From Hydrogenophaga sp. PAMC20947 (lineage in GTDB: Bacteria; Pseudomonadota; Gammaproteobacteria; Burkholderiales; Burkholderiaceae_C): a DNA stretch of 64,000 nucleotides. The translations under genes and the position numbers were made by a program. The stretch is taken from NCBI RefSeq assembly GCF_004795855.1, contig NZ_CP039252.1:1798001-1862000 (forward strand), written 5' to 3'. Each line of letters opens with the position of its first letter. Positions within the stretch are counted from its first letter, which is position 1. This document shows, piece by piece, positions 35,015 to 43,700 of this stretch. The notes under the pieces are model-generated. The model worked only from the letters and a program-made list of their open reading frames with translations, searched no databases and was not told the origin of the DNA.

Positions 35015-36031
35015 ATGAAAGTTCGCCAAATCGCCGCCGCTGCCCTGATGCCAGTCCTCTTTGCTGGCACTGCCGCATCGGCTGAAACCGTCTTCGCCGT
35101 CTCCAGCTGGCTGCCTCCCACGCACACCGCGAGCACCGTTCAGAAAGACTGGTGCGACAAGCTGGCCAAAGAAAGTGCGGGCAGCATGAAATGCAACATG
35201 CTCCCCAAGGGCGTTGTGTCCGCTCCTGGCACCTTCGATGCCGTGCGCGACGGGCTGGCCGATATTTCATTCACCGTGGACGGCTACACCCCCGGCCGCT
35301 TCATCAACACACAAGTGGCCGAGTTCCCATTTCTGGGCGACAGCGCCACCGCCACCTCGGTGGCCTACCAGCGGATTTATGACAAGTACTTCGCCCCGCT
35401 GGGTGAACACCGCGGCGTCAAGGTCCTCGCCGTCTTCACGCACGGCCCGGGCATCATCTTCAACAGCAAAATGGCAGTGAAATCCGCCGCAGACGCGTCC
35501 AGCCTGAAGTTCCGCATTGGCGGCGGCAATATCAATGAACTGTCCAAGGCCATGGGCTGGAACACCACGCTCAAGCCCGCACCCGAGTCCTTCGAGCTGC
35601 TGTCCACCGGCGTGATGGACGGGACCTTCTTCCCGGACGAATCGGTCGCATCGTTCAAGCTGAGCATGATCAAACACGCCACCACCTTCCCGGGTGGCCT
35701 GTACAACACCAGCTTTGTGTTCATGATGAATCAGGACAAATACAAGGCCCTGTCAGCCGCCGACAAGGCCGTGGTCGACAAGCTGTCGGGTGAACCCGCC
35801 GCCCGCATGTTCGGTGAAGGCTGGGACAAGGTGGACACAGCCAGCCGCGATGGTGCCCAAAAAGCCCAGGGCGTGGAGCGCATCATGGCGGACAAGGCCT
35901 TCGTCAAAGCCGTGGCCGACAAGCAGGACGCCTTGGAGGCCAAATGGGCCACCGCCGCTCAGGCCAAAGGCCTGAAAGACCCGAAAAGCGTGCTGGCCGA
36001 ATTCAGAGCTGAAATCGCCAAAGTGAAATAA
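35015..36031 (+). CDS. dctP: TRAP transporter substrate-binding protein (DctP family)
   Basis: A 338-residue periplasmic binding protein. ATG 35015 gives a clean signal peptide (KVRQIAAAALMPVLFAGTAASAE). The mature protein begins TVFAVSSWLPPTHTASTVQKDW, the usual DctP start. FRIGGGNINELSKAMGWN, close to the FRVPGG-type consensus, contains the loop near the carboxylate-binding Arg (KFRIGGG). The C-terminus has a long Lys/Ala helix. The substrate is a carboxylic acid, otherwise unknown; C4-dicarboxylate is only the family default. A 14-bp hairpin with a T tract follows the stop. Confidence 0.92.
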   Translation: MKVRQIAAAALMPVLFAGTAASAETVFAVSSWLPPTHTASTVQKDWCDKLAKESAGSMKCNMLPKGVVSAPGTFDAVRDGLADISFTVDGYTPGRFINTQVAEFPFLGDSATATSVAYQRIYDKYFAPLGEHRGVKVLAVFTHGPGIIFNSKMAVKSAADASSLKFRIGGGNINELSKAMGWNTTLKPAPESFELLSTGVMDGTFFPDESVASFKLSMIKHATTFPGGLYNTSFVFMMNQDKYKALSAADKAVVDKLSGEPAARMFGEGWDKVDTASRDGAQKAQGVERIMADKAFVKAVADKQDALEAKWATAAQAKGLKDPKSVLAEFRAEIAKVK

Positions 36032-36050
36032 GCCGGCGTTTCATTTCAGC

Positions 36051-36093
36051 GCCGGCGGGGCAGTCGCACATGCACTGCCCCGCCGGCTTTTTT
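36051..36093 (+). terminator. Intrinsic terminator/attenuator inside the TRAP operon
   Basis: Perfect 14-bp stem GCCGGCGGGGCAGT (36051-36064) / ACTGCCCCGCCGGC (36074-36087), 9-nt loop, then T6. It lies between dctP and dctQ, so the binding protein would be made in excess over the membrane subunits. Confidence 0.92.
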
Positions 36094-36105
36094 GTGCCCT
36101 TCAAA

Positions 36106-36615
36106 ATGTTCAAACACCTCGACAAGCTGCTCAACCGGTCTACCGGCCTCACCGCAGCAACTGCCCTGTTTTCGCTGATGTTCCTCACGCTGGTCGATGT
36201 CATTGGCCGCAAGTTTTTCAACAACTCGGTGCCCGGAGGCCTGGAACTCACAGAGATCCTCATGGTGATCGTGATTTTCGGTGCCTTGCCGCTGGTGTCC
36301 TGGCGCGGAGAGCACGTGGTGTTCGACTCGCTGGACCCTTGGGTTCCTGATTGGTTGAAAGGCATGCAGGCGCGTGCCGTCCATCTGGTCAGCGCTGGGG
36401 TGTTTGGCTTTTTGGCCCGCTTGATGATGATGCGCGCCGAACGCTTCGCCGAGTACGGCGACACCACGGTGCACCTGCAGGTATCCATTGCCCCCGTGGC
36501 CTGGATCATGGCCGGCCTTCTGCTGGTCACTGCCCTGATTCACCTGCTCTTTGTTTTCAAACCGCCCGGAGACCCTGGGCACACCGGCATACCGGCCTCG
36601 GGAGACCCTTCATGA
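36106..36615 (+). CDS. dctQ: TRAP transporter small permease subunit
   Basis: A 169-residue four-helix membrane protein. ATG 36106 is chosen: the in-frame ATG at 36070 would start inside the terminator stem. Helices include TGLTAATALFSLMFLTLVDVIGR, LTEILMVIVIFGALPLVSW, and SIAPVAWIMAGLLLVTALIHLLFVF. The family feature E-x-x-E around WRGEHVVFD is visible. It overlaps dctM by ATGA, so translation of the two is coupled. Confidence 0.9.
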   Translation: MFKHLDKLLNRSTGLTAATALFSLMFLTLVDVIGRKFFNNSVPGGLELTEILMVIVIFGALPLVSWRGEHVVFDSLDPWVPDWLKGMQARAVHLVSAGVFGFLARLMMMRAERFAEYGDTTVHLQVSIAPVAWIMAGLLLVTALIHLLFVFKPPGDPGHTGIPASGDPS

Positions 36616-37904
36616 CCGAAGCCGTTCTTGGCTTTCTGGCCGTCTTCGTGCTGGCCTTCCTGCGCGTGCCACTGGCCGTGTCCATGTCCATTGCCGGCAT
36701 CGTGGGCCTGGGCCTCATGCGGGGCTGGGCGCCGGCTTTTGCCAGCACCAGCCAGACCATCTTCGAGACGGGTTTCCACTACGTGCTCTCGGTGATTCCG
36801 TTGTTTGTGCTCATGGGCAACTTTGTTGCCCGTGCTGGCATGGCCAAAGAGCTGTTCACCGCCGCCAACGCCTTCGTGGGCCATCGACGCGGCGGCCTGG
36901 CCATGGCCAGCATCATCGCCTCAGGCGGTTTCGGCTCCATCTGCGGCTCCTCGATCGCCACCGCCGCCACCATGACACGCGTGGCCTACCCGGAAATGAA
37001 GGCACACGGCTACAAAGACACCCTGGCCACTGGGGCCATCGCCTCAGGCGGTACGCTGGGCATTCTGATCCCGCCTTCCACCATCCTGGTGATCTACGGC
37101 ATCATCACCGAGACGGACATCGGACGCCTGTTCATCGCTGGCATCCTGCCGGGCATTGTGGCCATCGTCTGCCTGTGCATGGCCGTGGTGTTCGTGACCT
37201 GGCGAGACCCTGAAGCTGGGCCACCCGCCAAACGCTTTACCTGGAAAGAGCGCCTGGCCGCTGTTCGGGGCATCTGGGGCGTTGCGCTGCTGTTTGCGCT
37301 GGTGATCGGTGGCATCTACGGCGGCGTGTTCACCGCCACAGAAGGGGCCGGTATCGGAGCGGCTGGGGCTTTTGTGTTCGCGCTCGCGCGCCGAACGCTC
37401 AGCCCCCGGGTGTTGCTGGAGGTGCTCATCGAAAGCTCGCGCACCACGGCCATGCTGTTCATGATCCTGATCGGTGCGATGATTTTCACCAACTTCATCA
37501 ACTTCACCACCATGCCCGGCGACCTGCGCGATTTTGTGCTGCAGTTCAGCCCGCACCCAGTGATGGTGGTGGTGATGATGATGGGCATCTATCTGGCGCT
37601 GGGCATGGTCATGGAAGAGCTGGCCATCGTATTGCTCACCATTCCCGTGTTCTTTCCAGTGATCACCGGTCTGGGATTCGACCCGGTCTGGTTCGGCATC
37701 CTGATCGTGACGATCGTCGAGATTGGCCTGATTTCTCCGCCCGTGGGACTCAACCTCTTTGTGATCAACTCGCTGCTGCCAGACGTCAAGCTCACCACCC
37801 TCTACAAGGGTGTTTGGCCTTTTGTGGTGGCCGACATTGTGCGTCTGGGCATCCTGATTGCCGTGCCTGCCATCGCCTTGTGGCTGCCCAACCTGATGCA
37901 GTGA
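36612..37904 (+). CDS. dctM: TRAP transporter large permease subunit
   Basis: 430 residues with about 12 membrane helices, the sodium-driven transport subunit of the TRAP system. The N-terminus TEAVLGFLAVFVLAFLRVPLAVSMSI and GGFGSICGSSIATAATMTRVAYPEM match the DctM consensus, as does GGTLGILIPPSTILVIYG. The duplicated half has PPVGLNLFVINSLLPDV. It starts inside the dctQ stop (ATGA). It ends the operon and faces the MscS gene at 37954. Confidence 0.94.
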   Translation: MTEAVLGFLAVFVLAFLRVPLAVSMSIAGIVGLGLMRGWAPAFASTSQTIFETGFHYVLSVIPLFVLMGNFVARAGMAKELFTAANAFVGHRRGGLAMASIIASGGFGSICGSSIATAATMTRVAYPEMKAHGYKDTLATGAIASGGTLGILIPPSTILVIYGIITETDIGRLFIAGILPGIVAIVCLCMAVVFVTWRDPEAGPPAKRFTWKERLAAVRGIWGVALLFALVIGGIYGGVFTATEGAGIGAAGAFVFALARRTLSPRVLLEVLIESSRTTAMLFMILIGAMIFTNFINFTTMPGDLRDFVLQFSPHPVMVVVMMMGIYLALGMVMEELAIVLLTIPVFFPVITGLGFDPVWFGILIVTIVEIGLISPPVGLNLFVINSLLPDVKLTTLYKGVWPFVVADIVRLGILIAVPAIALWLPNLMQ

Positions 37905-37917
37905 CCACACTCTGAAG

Positions 37918-37945
37918 TCCCGGGTGCACAAGCCACGCCCCGGGA
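37918..37945. terminator. Hairpin between convergent dctM and mscS-like genes
   Basis: TCCCGGG (37918-37924) and CCCGGGA (37939-37945) form a 7-bp stem with a 14-nt loop in the 49-bp convergent spacer. There is no T tract, so termination efficiency is uncertain. Confidence 0.45.
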
Positions 37946-37953
37946 TGCACAAC

Positions 37954-39240
37954 TCAGAGGCTGGATTTCAAATGCACCACACGCTGCGGGAACGGAATCT
38001 CAACCCCGTTCGCCCGGAGCGACGCCAGGATGGCCAGATTGATTCCCGAGCGCAAGCCCAGCTGTCCGTTTTCAGGGTCGTCGATCCAGTAACCCAGCGT
38101 GAACTCCAGACCGTCGGCCCCAAAGGCCGACAGTGAGGCGCTTGGGCCAGGGTCCCGAACCACCCGTGGCTGCTCCAGCGCCGCGTTCTCCAGCAGGCGC
38201 ATGACCAGCGCGACGTCGCTGTCATAGGCGACCGACACCACGGTCGAAAGCCAGACCCTCGTGTCGGCCAGCGAGAGGTTTTCCACCCGAGTGGTGATCA
38301 GTATCTCGTTGGGCACGATGGATTCGCGCCCACCGAGCGACCGGATCACGGTGTAGCGCGCATTGATATCGCTGATGCGGCCTTCAAACCCGTCCACCCG
38401 CACGTTGTCACCGATGCGCATGCTGCGCTCGGCCAGGATCACAAAACCGCTGACGTAGTTGGACGCCAGCTTCTGCAGGCCAAAGCCAATGCCCACACCG
38501 ATGGCGCCGCCCAGCACCGAGAGCGCGGTGAGGTCAATGCCCACGGCCGACAGCGCCACGATCAAACCCAGAAACATGAGCAAGGCCCGCGCGGCATTGC
38601 TCACCGCTTTGCGCAAACTGAGCTCAGAGCCCACTGCTTTGCGCAGCAACCTGGCCTCGATGGCCGCAGAAATCCACAGCGCAAAGATCAATACAGCAGC
38701 CGCTGTAATGGCGCCCTCGAGCATGGTGCGCAGACTCATGGTGGAGTTGCCCATGGTCCAGGTGATCTCGCCGAGTTCCTTCAACACCAGCGGCAGCAAT
38801 CCACTGACCCACAACACCATACCCAGCCAGGCCAGCCAGGAGATCGACCGCTCCAGCACCTTGACCCAGGGCGCTCCATTCAGGGCCACCTGCAACACCT
38901 TGACACCGACCCGTATCACCACCAGCGACACCAGCACCGGGATCGCCACCTTGAACACCGCCAAGGGCACATACTTCAGCAAGGCAGCCCGTGCAAAGTA
39001 CCCCATGGCAAGCAAGAGAGCCGGAAACAGCACGCCGTCGACCACGCTGCGCCCGAACAAGACCGAGGTCTTTTCGTCTTGCATGCGCAAGGCACGGCGC
39101 GCCGAGGCGGCAACGCCCCACGCCAGCAGCACACAGACCGCCAGCACCCCCAACTCAACCAGCACGGTCGGTTGCATGAAACCCTCCAGCCAGGCGCTGA
39201 GGTCATCGATCGGTGGGGGCGTTGTTGGCAAGGGTTCCAT
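37954..39240 (-). CDS. Mechanosensitive ion channel, MscS family (YbdG/MscK-like size)
   Basis: A 428-residue membrane protein. Five or six helices are visible, with VLVELGVLAVCVLLAWGVAA first. The MscS core starts LTALSVLGGAIGVGIGFGLQKLASNYVSGFVIL (Gly/Ala-packed TM3 pore helix), followed by the beta domain (RVDGFEGRISDINARYTVIRSLGGRESIVPNEIL) and the C-terminal alpha/beta domain. It releases solutes during hypo-osmotic shock. It is convergent with the TRAP operon and upstream of the crotonase-family gene. Confidence 0.92.
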   Translation of the reverse strand: MEPLPTTPPPIDDLSAWLEGFMQPTVLVELGVLAVCVLLAWGVAASARRALRMQDEKTSVLFGRSVVDGVLFPALLLAMGYFARAALLKYVPLAVFKVAIPVLVSLVVIRVGVKVLQVALNGAPWVKVLERSISWLAWLGMVLWVSGLLPLVLKELGEITWTMGNSTMSLRTMLEGAITAAAVLIFALWISAAIEARLLRKAVGSELSLRKAVSNAARALLMFLGLIVALSAVGIDLTALSVLGGAIGVGIGFGLQKLASNYVSGFVILAERSMRIGDNVRVDGFEGRISDINARYTVIRSLGGRESIVPNEILITTRVENLSLADTRVWLSTVVSVAYDSDVALVMRLLENAALEQPRVVRDPGPSASLSAFGADGLEFTLGYWIDDPENGQLGLRSGINLAILASLRANGVEIPFPQRVVHLKSSL

Positions 39241-39274
39241 GAGATCTCAGAAAAAACGCAGGTGAAGCCTCAAC

Positions 39275-40060
39275 TCAGACGGGCCAATGAGGCGAGCGTT
39301 TTTCGATGAACGCTTGCACCCCTTCTTGGGCAACTTCGTGAACCATATTGCAGGCCATGCTTTGCCCCGCCAGCTGGTAGGCAGACTCCATGCCCGTTTC
39401 CAGCTGCCGATAGAACAGCGCCTTGCCCATGGCCAAGGCCTCGCGTGGCTTGGACAACAAACGCTCCACCAGGGATGCCAGCTCAGCATCGAGGGCATCG
39501 GCCGCCACCACTCTGTTCACCAATCCTCGAGATTTGGCCTCCTCGGCGGAGATGAAATCGCCTGTGAGCAGCATTTCCATCGCCTGTTTGGGCAACATGT
39601 TGCGCGACAGCGCCACACTGGGCGTGGCGCAAAACAATCCCACATCAATGCCGTTGACCCCGAAGGTGGCCTCTTGAGCGGCCACCGCCAGATCACACTG
39701 CGCGACCATTTGGCAACCGGCCGCCGTGGCCAGCCCTTGAACCCGCGCGATCACTGGCACCTCCAGCTTGCGCACGCTCATCATCAGCCTGGAGCAAGTG
39801 GCAAACAGTGTCTGGTAGTAGGCCAGCTCCGGCTTGGCCCGCATCTGCTTCAGATCGTGGCCTGCACAAAAGGCCCTGCCTTCGGCTGCGATCACCACCA
39901 CCCGAGCTTTTGAGTCGACCGCAACCGCGTCCAGTGCCGCCTGCAGTTCGCGCATCATGGCTTCGGACAGCACGTTAAAACTGCGCGGGGCATTGAGCGT
40001 CAGCGTGTGAACGCCTCGTGAGTCGCAGTGGTGAAGCAGTAATTGAGTGTGGGCGTCCAT
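39275..40060 (-). CDS. Crotonase-family protein resembling ECHDC3
   Basis: 261 residues from ATG 40060 (ATG 40066 also possible). The oxyanion-hole segments are AFCAGHDLKQM and VQGLATAAGCQMVAQCDLAVA. The region where catalytic Glu residues of enoyl-CoA hydratase normally sit reads FGVNGIDVGLFCATPSVALSR, with no Glu. That sequence closely matches animal ECHDC3-type proteins as remembered. Canonical hydratase activity is therefore doubtful. It lies behind the mechanosensitive channel gene on the same strand, with 34 bp between; no functional link is evident. Confidence 0.85.
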   Translation of the reverse strand: MDAHTQLLLHHCDSRGVHTLTLNAPRSFNVLSEAMMRELQAALDAVAVDSKARVVVIAAEGRAFCAGHDLKQMRAKPELAYYQTLFATCSRLMMSVRKLEVPVIARVQGLATAAGCQMVAQCDLAVAAQEATFGVNGIDVGLFCATPSVALSRNMLPKQAMEMLLTGDFISAEEAKSRGLVNRVVAADALDAELASLVERLLSKPREALAMGKALFYRQLETGMESAYQLAGQSMACNMVHEVAQEGVQAFIEKRSPHWPV

Positions 40061-40200
40061 CACCATATTGTGTCTGCAAGTTGCCCCCTGCTGCTGCAGC
40101 GCAATGATCATCGCGACCGCGCACCCGGCAAAAGGCACATTGAACCCCAATCCCTGGATTCAGTTCCTGCTCGCAATGCTGGCCTCAGTTAGGATGCGCC

Positions 40201-41013
40201 ATGGGCAACTTCCTTGAATCATTGAACCGAGCGGCATCCACCATCGGTGACCGCTTTCTGGGCAATTTGCCGCAATTGCTGGAGGCGATCGCCTTGCTTG
40301 TGGTGGGTTGGCTTCTGGCGCGGCTGTTGAGCATGGCCACCCGCCGAGGGGCTGCCCTGATTGATTCACTGGTGGCGCGCACGACAGGTCACCGAAGCTT
40401 GCGCATGGGCCGGTTTGCCGGCTTGCTGGGAACCCTGGTCTATTGGATCGTGTTGCTGTTCTTCGTGACGGCGGCCACGCAATCCCTGGGGTTGCAAACG
40501 TTCACCGACTGGCTGGCCAAATTGCTGGACCAATTGCCGCTGGTGGTTGCCGGATTTCTGATCATGACGGCTGGCTACCTGCTCTCTGGGTTTGTCGGCA
40601 ATATTGTGCAAACGACAGCCACAGGGCTGGCACCACCTCAGCGCACAGCGCTTGCTCAGGTAGCGCGCGGCGCCATGCTGGTGATAGCGCTGCTCGTCGG
40701 CGCGGACCAGATGGGCCTGAAAGTCACCTGGCTGGCGGTCTTCGCAGCGGTACTTCTGGTGTCGGTGCTTGGGGGGGTGGCGCTGGCGGTCAGTCTCGGC
40801 TCCCGGACCTATGTGGCCAACCTGATTGGTGCCCACTACATCGCCCAGGCACTGCGCGTCGGCCAGCGGGTGCGGGTGGCTGGGCATGAAGGTCGCGTGG
40901 TTGAAGTGAGCGCGACCTCATTGGTGCTGGCTACTGACGAGGGCCGGGTACTTGTACCCGGGCGGGTGTACCACGACGAAGCCATCATTGTGTTGGCACG
41001 CGAGGAGGACTGA
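40201..41013 (+). CDS. MscS/CmpX-like membrane protein with a short soluble domain
   Basis: 270 residues. Five hydrophobic segments are visible (LLEAIALLVVGWLLARLLSMA, LLGTLVYWIVLLFFVTAA, LPLVVAGFLIMTAGYLLSGF, GAMLVIALLVGADQMGL, LAVFAAVLLVSVLGGVALAV). The last is followed by YVANLIGAHYIAQALRVGQRVRV and a beta domain ending LVPGRVYHDEAIIV. The pattern fits a small member of the MscS superfamily or a CmpX-type protein, truncated after the beta domain. It heads a run with two mgtE genes, 39 bp before the first. A role near Mg2+ or osmotic control is inference. Confidence 0.7.
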   Translation: MGNFLESLNRAASTIGDRFLGNLPQLLEAIALLVVGWLLARLLSMATRRGAALIDSLVARTTGHRSLRMGRFAGLLGTLVYWIVLLFFVTAATQSLGLQTFTDWLAKLLDQLPLVVAGFLIMTAGYLLSGFVGNIVQTTATGLAPPQRTALAQVARGAMLVIALLVGADQMGLKVTWLAVFAAVLLVSVLGGVALAVSLGSRTYVANLIGAHYIAQALRVGQRVRVAGHEGRVVEVSATSLVLATDEGRVLVPGRVYHDEAIIVLAREED

Positions 41014-41052
41014 GTGTCTGGCTTGCCCCTATATTCGCTCGCCAGGTACTGA

Positions 41053-41919
41053 ATGCCTATGGAATCCATTCGCGAAAGTGCGCTCAGCCTGGCCTTCATG
41101 CGGGACCACCCCGGCAACGCCGCACGCGTACTCGAGTCGTTGCCGCCCGTGCAGGCCGCCTCGCTTTTTGAGCGTGCCCCAGCGCGCATCAGTGCCAGTG
41201 TGATGGCGGCCATGCTGCCGCGTCAGGCGTCGAATTGCCTGGCCAGTTTGAAAGATGCCCGCGCACTCGAACTTTTGGCCGCGATGCCACTGCAGGCCAC
41301 GGTTTCCCTGTTGCGCAACCTGCCAGACGCCAGGCGCCGCACGATGATCGCGGGACTTCCCACGGCATCGGCGCTGGCTTCCACCATTCTTCTCGGCTAC
41401 AGCGAGGACGCCCTCGGTGCCTGGGCCGATCCGGAAGTGTTGATGTTGACCGCCGCTTCGCGTGCTGGCGACGCAGTAGAGCGGATGCGTCACGCTGAAT
41501 CGACACAGCCCAGCGTTTACGTGACGGATGACAGCCGCCATTTGACTGGTGTAGTGGACTTGACCACGTTGTTGCGCGCGCCCGAGGCGACCACTTTGGG
41601 CAACCTGATGCGAAAACCCCAGGCTTTGCTGATGGCCCATGCGCCGCTGGCCGGGTCTGCGGCCGACCCGGGCTGGGAGCTGGCTTCGGTACTGCCGGTG
41701 GTGGAGCCTGGCGAACGCCTGGTGGGCGTATTGACCCACGATGCACTGGCGCGCGCCCTGCGTCGGCCTCTGGATGTGCCCGACGATGCCGCTGTGACGG
41801 CCTCACTCCCCGGACTTTTGGTGAAAGGCTATTGGCAAACGCTGACCGGCATGGTTGACAGTGGAGTCGGCTTGTTGCCGAGCGTGCGTCCGGTCGATGG
41901 AGCGCCCGATGAGCGTTGA
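41053..41919 (+). CDS. MgtE N-domain/CBS protein without channel domain
   Basis: A 288-residue soluble protein. The N-terminal part repeats the MgtE superhelix pattern (ALSLAFMRDHPGNAARVLESLP, ASLFERAPARISASVMAAMLP). A CBS-like tandem follows from about residue 145 (VYVTDDSRHLTGVVDLTTLL, ASVLPVVEPGERLVGVLTHDALARAL). No membrane segments are present. It overlaps the full-length MgtE gene by 11 bp. It may sense Mg2+ and act on the partner channel, or have lost its channel domain. The sequence is clearly diverged from the neighbour, not a recent copy. Confidence 0.75.
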   Translation: MPMESIRESALSLAFMRDHPGNAARVLESLPPVQAASLFERAPARISASVMAAMLPRQASNCLASLKDARALELLAAMPLQATVSLLRNLPDARRRTMIAGLPTASALASTILLGYSEDALGAWADPEVLMLTAASRAGDAVERMRHAESTQPSVYVTDDSRHLTGVVDLTTLLRAPEATTLGNLMRKPQALLMAHAPLAGSAADPGWELASVLPVVEPGERLVGVLTHDALARALRRPLDVPDDAAVTASLPGLLVKGYWQTLTGMVDSGVGLLPSVRPVDGAPDER

Positions 41920-43231
41920 CCGCCTGGAACCCGCCGAAGCCGCTCTGACACGCCGGTTTCTGCTTGACTATCCTTATGAGGCCGCCCGGCAATTTGAAAG
42001 CATGCCCGCCAGCGAAGCCGCGCGCTTGCTCACAGACCAGCCCCCACATGCCGCCTTGCGGGCTTGGGAGGCGCTCAGCGCCGACGTGGCGCTGGAGGTG
42101 ATGGAGCAACTGCCTGAGGCAATGGCCGTGCATTTGTTGGCTGAAGCCGAGCCTGTCGTGGCAGTGGCCGTGTTGAATCAAATGGAGCCCGAACCACGCG
42201 AAGCCTGGCTTGGGCGCCTCAACTCAGAAGTAGCCCTTGAACTGCGCGGTTTGCTGGCCTATGCCGACGATTGCGCCGGTCGAATGATGGACCCGCGCGT
42301 GCAGCCATTGCGCACTGGCGTTTCGGTGGCTGAGGCCATCGAGCGCTTGCGCCAGATTCGCCGCGATGGTTTGCGTGAATTGTTCGTGGTTGACGACGAC
42401 GGCCGTTTGACAGGCCGGGTTGAGATTCAAGACTTGGCCTTGTCTGCGCGCGACCTGCCGCTGGCGGACATCACCCGAAGCGTGGTGGCCTTTGCGTCCG
42501 ACCTGGATCCTCGGGAGGACGTCGTCGAGACACTGCAAAAGCACCCCATCACCGCACTGCCCGTCGTCAACGTCAGCGGCCGATTCGTCGGTGTCATCCG
42601 GCAAGCGGAGCTCATGACTGCGGTGGAAGAAGAAACCAGCCTTGACATGCTGACGATGGTGGGCGCCAGCCCGGATGAGCGCGCACTTTCTTCGCCGCTC
42701 TTTGCCGTGAAAAAACGCTTGCCATGGCTGCAAATCAACCTGCTAACCGCTTTTCTGGCGGCCGCCGTGGTGAGTCTTTTCGAAAGCACCATCGCCCAAT
42801 TTACCGCGCTGGCGGTGCTGCTGCCCGTGGTGGCTGGCCAGTCGGGCAATGCTGGCGCCCAGGCGTTGGCCGTCACGATGCGCGGTCTGATGCTTCGCGA
42901 AATCAGTTTGCGCCACTGGCCTGCGGTTGTGGGCAAAGAAGCGCTTACCGGGCTCATCAACGGACTGGCTGTGGCCGCTACAACGGGCCTTGCCGTCTTC
43001 GTCTGGAGCCGGTCGTTCGCTTTGGTGGCGGTGATCGTGCTGGCCATGGTGATCTCCATGCTGGCTGCTGGCCTCGCAGGGGCGCTTGTGCCCATTTTGC
43101 TGCGCCGATTCGGGCAAGACCCAGCCACGGCTTCGTCCATCATTCTCACCACCGTGACCGATGTGGTTGGCTTCTTCTCGTTTCTTGGTATCGCCTCACT
43201 GTTTGCGCCCATGCTGTCCGCCACGGTCTGA
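41909..43231 (+). CDS. mgtE: Magnesium transporter MgtE
   Basis: 440 residues from ATG 41909, overlapping the previous gene by 11 bp. The N-domain (about 1-125), the tandem CBS domain (about 130-250; LFVVDDDGRLTGRVEIQDL, ALPVVNVSGRFVGVIRQAEL) and five membrane helices are all present. The membrane part contains LLPVVAGQSGNAGAQALAV, the GNxGxQ-type pore motif of MgtE, and ends SIILTTVTDVVGFFSFLG. Cytoplasmic Mg2+ binding closes the channel. The operon with a soluble MgtE-like protein suggests a two-protein regulatory unit. Confidence 0.93.
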   Translation: MSVDRLEPAEAALTRRFLLDYPYEAARQFESMPASEAARLLTDQPPHAALRAWEALSADVALEVMEQLPEAMAVHLLAEAEPVVAVAVLNQMEPEPREAWLGRLNSEVALELRGLLAYADDCAGRMMDPRVQPLRTGVSVAEAIERLRQIRRDGLRELFVVDDDGRLTGRVEIQDLALSARDLPLADITRSVVAFASDLDPREDVVETLQKHPITALPVVNVSGRFVGVIRQAELMTAVEEETSLDMLTMVGASPDERALSSPLFAVKKRLPWLQINLLTAFLAAAVVSLFESTIAQFTALAVLLPVVAGQSGNAGAQALAVTMRGLMLREISLRHWPAVVGKEALTGLINGLAVAATTGLAVFVWSRSFALVAVIVLAMVISMLAAGLAGALVPILLRRFGQDPATASSIILTTVTDVVGFFSFLGIASLFAPMLSATV

Positions 43232-43700
43232 TCGCCAATGAAGCGCTGGCGAATGGACAAACGAAAAGATCGCGCGAACGCCCAGGAGCCTGCACGTCGA
43301 ATAGGGGCCCGCAATTCACGGCCCGCCAGGGTGCGGCTCAAAACGGGCGCATGACCGAAGTGATGCAGAGTGGCCCAAGAAAACCCCACAGGGGGTGCTT
43401 TAAAAGCTGACCGCGCTCACGATGGCTTGTTGCTTGCAGGCGTGGGGGTTCAAAATCGAATGATCGAGCCACCTTGTCACGAATGAAAAAAGGTCGATTC
43501 CCATCCCATAGCGCCACAGCAGCGACCGGCAGTGCTCCAATGCTTCGGCAGTATGGATCAATTGACTCAATACGACTCGATAAGCCAACAATCCCTGTCA
43601 GCCGGGTCGGTGCCTTCAGCGCTGCTGGATACCTGCCTGTGACCGTGACCGTGACCGTGGTCAAGCCTTGGGCGTCCCCTGCCACATGAACACAGCCAGG
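43232..43700. other. Intergenic region after mgtE with short GTGACC tandem repeat
   Basis: About 470 bp with no firmly supported gene. A short perfect repeat (GTGACC three times, then GTGGTC) lies at 43639-43662. A minus-strand frame at 43400-43591 (63 codons, TTG start) is discussed as a weak candidate. The rest shows neither a terminator nor a regulatory motif that can be supported by eye. Confidence 0.5.

Noticed and set aside
43639..43662. GTGACC tandem repeat as a CRISPR or iteron
   Set aside because: Only three perfect 6-bp copies with no spacers and no replication or Cas genes nearby.
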